Origin: Piper betle
Lineage: Eukaryota > Streptophyta > Magnoliopsida > Piperales > Piperaceae
DNA: 64,000 bases
Reading direction: 5' to 3'
Assembly: GCA_033002965.1 (NCBI GenBank)
Contig: JAURVB010013220.1
Span: 62,001 to 126,000, forward strand
The stretch's first letter is position 1. Each line of letters starts with the position of its first letter. A model generated the notes under the pieces. That model had not been told where the DNA came from. It saw only the letters and a list, made by a program, of their open reading frames with translations, and searched no databases. This document shows positions 25,855 through 35,750 of this stretch, piece after piece. The position numbers and the translations under genes are program-made.

Positions 25855-26130
25855 CAACAGGCGGTGGTTCGATGGAGTCTGGCGGCGCCGCGGCGGTGGT
25901 TCGACGGAGTCTGGCGGTGCTGCGGCGGCAGTCCGGCGGCGGAGGGAGGGCAGACGAGGAAGGCAGCAGCAGATGTTTAGGGTGGCGGTCCGGCGAGGCA
26001 GGCGGCGGTGGAGGCTGGAGCGGCGCAAGCTGGGCGGGGAGGGCGGCAGCAAGAGGCGGCGGTGGATCTTCACACGGCGCGCAGAGGGAGGCGGAGACAT
26101 GAGCAGATGGTGGCGGTCCAGCGGAGGCAG

Positions 26131-26451
26131 ATGAGGCGGGCGGAGCGGAGGCGGGCGGAGCGGAGGCGGGCGGAGCGGAGGCTGGCGGAGCGGAGGCGGG
26201 CGGAGCGGAGGCGGGCGGAGCGGAGGCTGGCGGAGCGGAGGCGGGCGGAGCGGAGGCTGGCGGAGCGGAGGCGGGCGGAGCGGAGGCGGGCGGAGCGGAG
26301 GCTGGCGGAGCGGAGGCGGGCGGAGCGGAGGCTGGCGGAGCGGAGGCGGGCGGAGCGGAGGCTGGCGGAGCGGAGGCGGGCGGAGCGGAGGCTGGCGGAG
26401 CGGAGGCGGGCGGAGCGGAGGCTGGCGGAGCGGAGGCTGGCGGAGCAGAGA
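26131..26451 (+). repeat. 15-bp GC-rich minisatellite, about 21 units
   Basis: Units of GAGGCGGGCGGAGCG alternate with GAGGCTGGCGGAGCG. In one frame this gives a repeat of five residues, RRAER or RLAER. The variants follow a pattern, first R-R-L, then R-R-L-R-L, later R-L repeated, so expansion happened in 30-bp and 75-bp blocks. Long frames on both strands (to 174 residues) are a by-product of the period being divisible by three and are not called as genes. Confidence 0.92.
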
Positions 26452-26722
26452 CGGTGGCGGTTCGGCCGAGGCAAGGGGAGGGTGGGTGAGGGCGGCGACG
26501 GCGGAGGGCGCGGCGGCGGCGGCGCCCTATGAACAGTGTTTCTGGGTTAGGGTTTTAGAAGTTTTGGTTTTGATTTCGGACGGTCCACGGACATTGCCCG
26601 GGCCCGACGGACAAGTCGGACATTAATTCGGTCGGACAAGTTTTGTCCGATAAAATTTCGGACAAACGCGGACAATATTTTGTCCGACGTCCGTCCGACC
26701 GATGCCCACCCCTACTGGTCAC

Positions 26723-27053
26723 TCGGACTCAGCGACAGCAATTGGAGGTATTGGTCTGTTACTTCGGTGTGTCGACGTTGGCCAGTCCAGATAGCGTCAG
26801 CCATGTTTAATTGCATGCCGCATAGTGAAGCACAATACATTCATACTTGAGTAATAATTTGGTAGAAGTTGTTACGCTCATTATAACATACAAGTTATAA
26901 TATCCAATTTTAAGTAATGAAATTATCATTAATTATATATACCCTAAAAATAATAATCAGTCACCTTTATCTGGTATCAGACCAAATCAACAAATAGTAT
27001 TTCGTCACCTATTAAATATCTTCAATAATAATTTTAAAATTTTAGTGATGATT

Positions 27054-27091
<38 letters not shown>

Positions 27092-27673
27092 TTAATGCTA
27101 ATTGGGGCTTACAACTTATAAGGCTGTAAGATTTTACAACAAATTATTACTCATATCTTAAATAATAATTTAAAAATAATTTTAGTAATAAATAGTTACT
27201 GGTATTTATATATATCCATATGTTCATTGGACTTTGCAGCCACTATTAGCATAGAGACCTCAAACCTGATTATTTTTCTTCCTATTCTAAATAGCCAATG
27301 TGGCTGTGCTAGCTGAAGCCAACCAGCAGCTATAAGAAATTAATTAGTAAGAAAAATGTTTGATGAGAATTTTAAAGATATTATTCATTAGATGTTACTG
27401 TTAGTATAACATTACAAAAAAGAGCAAGAAGAGAAATTTGTTACTGATGCCTGAATTTGCTATAAAAGTGATGGTCACAGCATATTTTTTCAAATTTTCT
27501 TAACACATTTGCAGTCATTAATGTTTCGTTTTCTTGTAGTTTAACATATTTGACCTGATAATTAATTATTAAGTCATCTTTATTTATAATAATAGTGCTA
27601 TATGCTTCTATTGATCATCAACTAAATTTGATATAGTCAGTGGATAATTTTTGACTAGTAATAAATGAAGATG
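26723..27673. other. AT-rich spacer with TTA microsatellite
   Basis: No gene was recognised. A (TTA)n run followed by (TA)n lies at about 27055-27092. Confidence 0.5.
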
Positions 27674-27681
27674 CATCTAAG

Positions 27682-29710
27682 TAGGTCGGACAAACATCAG
27701 ACAAATTATTGTCCACATCTGTCCGAAATTTCATCGGACAAAACTTGTTCAACCGACTTCGGACATCAAATTGGCCGTCGGGCCCAAACATTATCTGCGG
27801 ACAGTCCGAAATTACCTTATTTTCTAAAAACAAATTGCCAGCGCTACCGTTGCCTCCGTCGCCGCCTGCCCTCCACGGCCACACTATGTGCTACTAGCAA
27901 AATCCCTCCGCGGAACCGTTGGAATTGGCTCGGTGAGCCTGACACATCTACGACATCGACGTGTTCGGCGGAGGTAGTGGCTCGCCGGAAAATGGCTAAA
28001 TAGAGGCGGTCGGTGGTGGGTAACTAAATCCGGCCGGCCTGGGCAGCAATGGGCTCCGCTCTTGTCGGAGAAGGCCGTGGGAAGATCGGCAATGTCAAAG
28101 CGGTGACTGGACGGCTACGACGACGGTCACCAGCAGCGGAATCAATGACGTGAGCACGTCTCTAGGCACGGCGTCGTGGAGACTGGGCGACAGCCGGGGC
28201 GCTCGGGGCATCATGGCAATGCCGTGGCGGGGCTTGGTGGCAACGATTGGCGATAGGGAGACGTTGTCGGCGGCGGCGGCGGCGGCGGTGACGAAAAGGG
28301 ATCGGCGCGGCAAGGGTTAGGACAGGGAAGAGAAAAAGGGTTGGGGGGTTTGAGCGATGGCAATATCGTAAATAAGACTTGACTCGACTCGACTCAACTC
28401 CGTCCCGAGTCGATAATAATAACTAACTCGAAATAAATCCTAAAAAAAATCCATAAAATAGAAAAAAATTTCATAAAATAAAACAAACACTACAACATCA
28501 TAACGAAATGCTTCATAACTAATAACCCACCTAAATTCCTTATAACGCGTCCTAATGCAGTAAACGACCTAAAATTAATTTTATGATCCACTATATATAA
28601 AAATAAAAAAATTTCTAGCATACTTTTATATATTCTAATAACTTATTTTTTTCTTTTGTGTTCGTGACATTATCATCATATATTTGGATACACATGACCT
28701 TCATGGCTCGTACACCGCGACCGGCATCGGCTCAGTACACATATTTTAAAACATACTCGACTCGAACCGACGTCTGAACCGATCAGTTCACAAGCATAAA
28801 ACCTTGACTCAGATTGCGGTTTTTACATTATGTTTATAATGTGAAATATTTTTTGAAGATGGATCATATAAGTTTATTATTAAATGTAAATGAACAAAGT
28901 GGATGTAAAAAAGATAGCCAAATTCGATTGCTAAAGAAGGAGAATCTATGGACAGTACATTATCAAAAAAGAGATAAATAGTATCCGGTGTATGTACCTA
29001 TTTTGATAGATAATATTAGAAGAATGAAACATTTCCTATTTGTCTATTATTGTGAAAAGAAGTTTGAAGAATTGAAAGTTATGAAGTTACTCATTTATAG
29101 AAGCATATTGAAATGAAATATCCTAATTTCAAAATAAAGAGCATATAAAACATGAGTAATTAACTTTTATGTATTTTTTCATGTAGGTGAGCTAGATGAA
29201 GAATCATTTATTAGAATATTTTATCTTTCAAGTAAATGTAATATTGGGCTACATTTTGATGCCAAAGATTATTTTAAAGTTTTACTACAATGATTATCTT
29301 TTTTTTGAATTTAAAAATTGAGAGCATGTTAACTAAATTGTAATTTGTTTGATATGATTATTAATATGAATGTATAGTTCTAAATTCCTAAATATAAGAG
29401 TGACTTTTATCCTTTTTATATGTATGTCACTTTTAGATATTTAAGATATTAAATATCAAATTTATGTATAAACTTAATTAATTTTACTGCATATTTATAT
29501 TTTAAATTTTTCATAAACTATAATACTAGTCTTATAAATATTGAAGACATTATATTATTGATATAAAATATCGGGCACTCGGTCGATCGGACAAAAAAAT
29601 GTCCATGTTTGGTTTATTTTAATTCGGTTGAACTCGGTTGGTCAAATTTGGTCGGACATGCTTCGGACGTCGGACGCTCGGATAAATTCGGACATCCGTG
29701 CCCACCCCTA
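27682..29710 (-). mobile_element. Non-autonomous hAT-type element 2, inverted relative to element 1
   Basis: The left end reads TAGGTCGGACAAACATC, a slightly deleted form of the right end of element 1 in reverse complement. The right end GTGCCCACCCCTA matches the left end of element 1. Inside, about 29395-29700 is the reverse complement of 24798-25110. Flanking 8-mers CATCTAAG (27674-27681) and CATCTGAG (29711-29718) match at 7 of 8 positions. It is 2029 bp long and has no transposase. It carries a decayed LTR-A fragment inside. Confidence 0.85.
28000..28827 (+). mobile_element. LTR-A copy A7: fragment inside hAT element 2
   Basis: From about 28360 this aligns with the TTTTACA-end part of LTR-A: CGTAAATAAGACTTGACTCG, then TAATAACTAACTCG, ATCCATAAAATAGAAA, CATAACTAATAACCCACC, GCGTCCTAATGCAG, and the end GGTTTTTACA at 28827. 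The GC-rich block upstream (28000-28350) resembles the GC-rich part of the LTR but is too diverged to fix the left boundary. It is clearly old. Confidence 0.7.
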
Positions 29711-29718
29711 CATCTGAG

Positions 29719-30109
29719 AACATTTTAGGAGTAACACCAGATTATATATCTCGATAATTTTTTGTCTGATCTCAATTGTGTGAACCAATTATGTTTTCTT
29801 GTCACTGCTTACTTGTATCCTAATTATATTAATTTTTTTTTGTTTTGAGCGATTTAGTTTAATTATTCAAAAATAGGGGGCATGTGAGTGGCTATACTGG
29901 TTTTACTACTACTATTAATAATGTAATGAATCATGCTATACGGTTATCCATCACCCTTGTTCTCCACGAGATTGTCAAATAAGGATAGTTAGTAATTATG
30001 ATTCAAAAATCTTATTTAAATAGTTATACAATGACGTGGGTGAAGAATGTCTGGACAATATTTTTCTAATACAATTACTAATCTTAATACTACTAATACT
30101 AATAATAAT
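29719..30109. other. AT-rich spacer, nothing recognised
   Basis: There is no frame, repeat end or RNA gene that can be supported. Confidence 0.5.
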
Positions 30110-30545
30110 TGTAAAACCCGTGACTCGAGTCAGAGTTTTACGGGAGTGAACCAGTCGGTTCAACCGTTGGTTCGAGTCGAGTCAGCTTCATGGACCGCAA
30201 GCTAAGTTGAGGTCAGCTGAGAGTTATGAGCGATGAAGGTCATGTATGCTCAAGTGTACGATGATAACGCCTGAAAGATGATGAAAAATGAGTTATCAAG
30301 TATATAGAGGTATGCAGTATTGATTGTTATTTTTATTTTATCGGAGAATAGTTTTAGGCCGAATAACGATTAGGACGCGTTGGATTATATTCGGGTGGGT
30401 TATTAGTTATAGAGCATGCCATTTGGATGTTGTTGTGTTTGTTTTATTTTATGGAATTTTTCCATATTTTTCTAAATTTTTTTAGAATTTATTACGAACT
30501 AGTTATTATTTTGACTCGAGTAGGAATCGAGTCAATACTTAGTTA
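30110..30545 (-). mobile_element. LTR-A fragment A3 (terminal 430 bp)
   Basis: It starts TGTAAAACCCGTGACTCGAG and follows the family consensus to GAATCGAGTCAATACTTA near 30542. It then switches abruptly to LTR-A sequence in the opposite orientation. It shares private variants (for example GAGTGAACCAGTCGG after the first 35 bases) with the far end of A4 at 35320-35750, so the two ends form a 430-bp inverted repeat 5 kb apart. Confidence 0.85.
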
Positions 30546-30906
30546 CAACCGTTACTTACATATATATAGAAAAACCGTCAGTAACGAGTGTTTCCGGCTT
30601 GGAAAATAACTAATATCAATCTGGCACAAGATAGCAAACTCTCCTGTTAAATCAAAACCATATACTTCCTCAAGAACTCTCATCAGGGCACATACGGGAG
30701 CCGTCGCCGTCGGGCCGTCACCCTCAAGTCGACGGCGTCCCCTTTATTTCTCATTCTCATGCCTTGGCCATTTCTCGATCGCTTCTCGCATCAAATTCTC
30801 ATTCCTTACCGCTCTCTGCACCTTCCATATTACTCCTGGCCTTGAGCACAAAGGTCGAGCACTCTCAGGCAGTAGTCGCCTTCAGTACCCTTTGAACCAC
30901 AAGTCT
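30546..30906 (+). mobile_element. LTR-A copy A4, left part (split by A5)
   Basis: It begins inside the LTR at ACATATATATAGAAAAACC, missing about the first 530 bp of the LTR, and continues to CCACAAGTCT at 30906. There copy A5 is inserted. The remainder of A4 resumes at 33764. Confidence 0.88.
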
Positions 30907-33763
30907 TGTAAAACCCGTGACTCGAGTCAGGGTTTTACGTTACCGAACCAGTCGGTTCGACCGTTGGTTCGAGTCGAGTCAGTTTCATGAACCGCGTGCT
31001 GAGCCGAGGCCAGCCGTGAGTTATGAGCGATGAGAGTCAGGTGTACCTGAATATATGATGATAACGTCGAGAAGATGGTGAGAAATGAGTTATCAGAATA
31101 TATGAAAGTATGCAGTATTTTTTTCTTTTTATATGTTTGATCGAAGAAATAGTTTTAGGCCGAATAACGCGTTAGGACGCGTTGGATTATATTCGGGTGG
31201 GTTATTAGTTATAGAGCATGCCATTTGGATGTTATTGTGTTTGTTTTATTTTATGGAATTTTTCCATATTTTTCTAGAATTTTTTTAGAATTTATTACGA
31301 ACTAGTTATTATTTTGACTCGAGTAGGAATCGAGTCAATACTTATTTACGAAACTGCCATTGAGGGTATTTTTCTCCCTCCCGACCTTCTTCACCCAAAC
31401 CCTCGCCGCCACTGTTGTGTGCTGCCGTCGCCGCCGCCGACGCCGTGCTGCCGCCGATCGACGCCGCCCCGCCTTGCCGTGCCGTCGCCGTGCCGCCACG
31501 ACCAACCCCGGCCAGCGATCGCCTGCCAGCGCGCCGCCGCGACTCCACAAGGCCGCCTCGGCCGTCGCCACTTCGGGCCGGATTCTGCCGCCGTCCGGGC
31601 CGCTCCGCCGCCGCTGTGACCCTGACGACCACCCTCTCGCCGTCGCCGACATTTCCCCCACCATCCCGAGCGCCGTCGAGGCCGGCCGCAGCCCCGATCG
31701 GAGCACACCGCCGCCGCCGCCCATTTTCGACGCCGCCGTCGACGGCCATCGCCGCCTCGGCTACCCTGTTTGACACCACCATCGGACCAAGCTCGTCGAG
31801 CTGGTGCCGATAGACCCCCTGATTGCCCTGTCCCGAATCATCGCCGGAAAACCGTCGGAATCCGCCGGAAAACCGCCGACACTCGCCGGAAAACCGCCGG
31901 AACCGCCGAAAAATTGGATTCGTGGGAAATTCGCCGGATCATCCGCCGAACGCACCCGGTCCAATCTGATCAGACTTCGGACGCCGCTAGGTGCCGAATT
32001 CGAGTTTCGAGCCACGAAACGGGAACCCTAGCCGTCGCCGATTTTCGACGACGCGAGGTATAATTTATTTTAATTTAATTATTTGAAAGTATTGATTATT
32101 AGAATTGCATGCTAGGATTGGTGAATTGTGTGTTATAATAATATATATAAATGTAGATTTGATTAAGGATAAAATATGAAATTTGTTTGATTGAGTGGTA
32201 TTAAAAATGGAGGCTAAGAAACTAATTAGGGTAACTAGTTAATAATCATGATCTAATGCAAACTAGCCTAAGTAGACTTGCTAGAATTGATATAGGTTGA
32301 TGTGTGTTGATTGATGAGTGATTGTGTTGATTATGTGCATGCTATAGGATGTGTGATTCATCATGCGGGCGTTAGTTTTTAGCTTGATTGTGTAGGTACG
32401 GTGTAGGAGCTCGCCGCCTAGGCGCGTGGACCCGTTTGGAGCTTCTACCAGGTCCGTTTAGGACTCGTTCTCTATTTTACGCTATTCCATTGTGTATTTG
32501 ATTTATCATGTGCAGGACGAGTTAAGTGGCGTTTTATCGGATCCCACTTAACTCGGGTCATTTAGCCAACAGTTCTTTTTCCGGATTAATAACCCTCGAG
32601 GATGAGATCCCTCGAGTTTGTTTTCGAACTTCAGATCCAGCTCATGTTGCCTTCGGGCCTATTGTATAAATCCCAACCCAGACCTATATATATGTATAGT
32701 TTTCGTGTTTTTGTGAGAGATTGAATGAGGGAAATCCGACTACCGTGCTACGCGAGCGGGCACGTGTGTGTCGATAGTGGGCTCTGGAATGGTGTGCGGG
32801 CCGTTTCATTCCCGAGGGATCCTGACAACTCCACCTTTGAGTTCCTCAAACCCGGAGAAGTGTGGAGGTTCACGGGTACTGCATTGCAGCGCATGTCTAG
32901 ACTTGTGGTTTCAAAGGGTACTGAAGGCGACTGCCTGAGAGTACTCGGCCTTCGTGCTCAAGGCCAGGAGTAATATGGAAGGTGCAGAGGGCGGAAAGGA
33001 ATGAGATTTGACGCGAGAAGCAATAGAGAAATGGCCGAGGCATGAGAATGTGAAAGATAGGGGACGCTGTCGACCCGAGGGCGACGGCTCCCGTATGTGC
33101 CCTGATGAGAGTTCTTGAGGAAGTATATGGTTTTCATTCAACAGGAGAGTTTGCTCTCCTGTGCCAGATTGATATTAGTTATTTTCCGGGCCGGTAACAC
33201 TCGTTACTGACGGTTTTTCTATATATATGTAGGTGAGAAATGCGAGCGATGAAAGCTGTCGGGACTGCGGAGGAGCAGCACGGAACCGCGCACACATGTA
33301 CCTGCCGCGTGTAACTACTATAATGACGGTGTGTTATTGCTACGTAAATGATAATTTTGATGTGTTTGCTTGAATGAATTACTTGTTATGAAACGAACTG
33401 ATAAATATGAATGAGTAGGGAGCCTTGGAGTTCAGACTCGGCTCAGGTAAAAACGAATGAGATAATGATTGTAATGTCATGGTAGATTATTATGTGTTAT
33501 CGTATTTTTATAAAATAGTATATATTTTCTTTTGGTTTCGCATTTGTTGTTTTGTCTTATTTTGCTTGTACATCATAGCATGCATGTAGGACCGCGTTAG
33601 AACCCAATTGTTCCCATTCATGCATTTCACATTTGCATCTCCATCTTGAAACGCCGAGAGTAGATCCTGGTCGGCTTAACCGAATCTAGTAGATTAGCGA
33701 ACGGTTCGGTCGCCGGTGACATTTCCGGGTCGGTTCACGGGTGAGCCGAAACGGGGTGTTACA
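30907..33763 (-). mobile_element. LTR-A copy A5: intact solo LTR nested in A4
   Basis: It is 2857 bp, with ends TGTAAAACCCG on the + strand and CGGGGTGTTACA, so TG...CA. A perfect 5-bp duplication AGTCT flanks it (30902-30906 and 33764-33768), and the sequence across the join is continuous in the sister copy A6 near 56405. A single LTR flanked directly by the duplication is the signature of a solo LTR left by LTR-LTR recombination. A GC-rich block (31390-32060) holds CCGGAAAACCGCC repeats and gives many overlapping frames; none is a gene. Confidence 0.93.
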
Positions 33764-35750
33764 AGTCTAGACATGCGCTGCATTGCAGTACCCGTAAACC
33801 TCCACACTTCTCCGGGTTTGAGGAACTCAAAGGTGGAGTTGTCCGGATCCTTCGGGAACGAAGTGGGTTCTCCCCAGCTCCAGAGCCCGCTCTTCCGAGC
33901 ACACGCCCTATCTGAAGACGTGGCCGCAAGTACCCCTCATCCCATCTCTCACCGAAAACACGAAAACTATACATATATAGGCCTGGGTTGGGATTTATAC
34001 AATAGGCCCGAAGGCATCGTGAGCTGGATCTGAAGTTCGAAAACAAACTCGAGGGATCTCATCCTCGAGGGTTATTAATCCGAAATAAAACTGTTGGCTA
34101 AATGGCCCGAGTTAAGTGGGATCCGATAAAACGCCACTTAACTCGTCCTGCACATGATAAATCAAATATACAATAGAGTAGCGTAAAACAGAGAACGAGT
34201 CCTAAACGGACCTGGTAGAAGCTCCAAACGGGTCCACGCGCCTAGGCGGCGAGCTCCTACACCGTACCTACACAATCAAGCTAAAAACTAACGCCCGCAT
34301 GATGAATCACACATCCTATAGCATGCACACACAATCAACACAATCACGCATCAATCAACACACATCAACCTATATCAATTCTAGCAAGCCTACTTAGGCT
34401 AATTTGCATTAGATCATGATCATTACCTAGTTACCCTAATTTATTTCTTAGCCTCCATTTTTAACACCACTCAATCAAGCAAATTTCACATTTTATCCTT
34501 AATCAAATCTACATTTATATATATTATTATAACATACAATTCACCAATCCTAGCATGCAATTCTAATAATCAATACTTTCAAATAATTAAATTAAAATAA
34601 ATTATACCTCGCGTCGTCGAAAATCGGCGACGGCTAGGGTTTCCGTTTCGTGGCTCGAAACTCGAATTCGGCACCTAGCGGCGTCCGAAGTCCGATCAGA
34701 TTGGACCAGGTGCGTTCGGCGGATGATCCGGCGAATTTCCCACGAATCCAATTTTTCGGCGGTTCCGGCGGTTTTCCGGCGAGTGTCGGCGGATTCCGGC
34801 GGTTTTCCGGCGACGATTCGGGACGGAGCAATCAGGGGGTCTATCGGCACCAGCTCGACGAGCTTGGTCCGATGGTGGTGTCAAACAAGGTAGCCGAGGC
34901 GGCGATGGCCGTCGACGGCGGCGTCGAAAATGGGCGGCGGTGGCGGCGTGCTCCGATCGAGGCTGCAGCCGGCCTCGACGGTGGTCGGGATGGTGGGGGA
35001 AACGTCGGCGACGGCGAGGGGGTGGTCGTCAGGGCCACAGCGGCGGCGGCGCGGCCCGGACGGCGGCGGAATCCGGCTCGGAGTGGCGACGGCCGAGGTG
35101 GTTTCGTGGGGCGATTCCGACGTCGTGGCGGCGAGATGGTGGTCGGGGTGGGTCGTGGCGGCACGGCGACTGCACGGCGGGGCGGGGCGGCGTTGATCGG
35201 CGGCAGTGCGGCGTCGGCAGCGGCAGCGGCGGCGACGACCGTGGGCGGCGTGGCTAGGGTTTGGAAGGGTAAGTGTCGGGAGGAAGAAGAAGTATTCTCA
35301 ATGGCAAACTTCGTAAATAAGTATTGACTCGATTCCTACTCGAGTCAAAATAATAACTAGTTCGTAATAAATCCTAAAAAAATCTAGAAAAATATGGAAA
35401 AATTCCATAAAATAAAACAAACACAACAACATCCAAATGGCATGCTCTATAACTAATAGCCCATCCGAATATAATCCAACGCGTCCTAATGCGTTATTCG
35501 GCCTAGAACTATTCTACGATCAAATAAAAATAACAATCAATACTGCATACCTCCATATACTTGATAACCCATTTTTCATCATCTTTTAGGCGTTATCATC
35601 GTACATTTGAGCATACATGACCCTCATCGCTCATAACTCACAGCTGGCCTCAACTCAGCTCGCGGTCCATGAAGCTGACTCGACTCGAACCGACAGTTGA
35701 ACCGACTGGTTCACTCCCGTAAAACTCTGACTCGAGTCACGGGTTTTACA
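33764..35750 (+). mobile_element. LTR-A copy A4, right part
   Basis: It resumes exactly after the AGTCT duplication and runs to the family end GGGTTTTACA at 35750, where the FRS pseudogene begins. It is very close to A6 over its whole length. The GC-rich block at 34610-35300 mirrors that of A5 and lacks one 15-bp repeat unit. Reading frames on both strands (to 225 residues) are compositional. Confidence 0.9.

Larger units (their letters stand above)
24798..26714 (+). mobile_element. Non-autonomous hAT-type element 1
   Basis: It runs from TAGGGTGGGCGCGGACGT to the inverted counterpart ending GATGCCCACCCCTA. Both ends carry many copies of the subterminal word GTCCGAC/GTCGGAC. A perfect 8-bp target-site duplication CTGGTCAC flanks it (24790-24797 and 26715-26722), which is diagnostic of the hAT superfamily. 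At 1917 bp it holds no transposase. The interior contains an AT-rich half and a GC-rich half (from about 25846) with a minisatellite. The GC-rich half resembles the start of a plant gene and may be captured host sequence, but no protein family is recognisable. Confidence 0.9.

Noticed and set aside
26008..26532. 174-residue RRAER-repeat protein
   Set aside because: It is a by-product of a 15-bp minisatellite inside a transposon. All three frames stay open because the period is a multiple of three.
31342..31813. Several overlapping 100-146 residue frames rich in Arg, Pro, Ala and Gly on both strands
   Set aside because: They are compositional frames of the GC-rich block of an LTR. Equivalent frames in A4 and A6 differ by frameshifts.
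34650..35327. 225-residue plus-strand frame
   Set aside because: It is the same GC-rich LTR-A block in the opposite orientation. It is not conserved in frame between copies and has no known domain.
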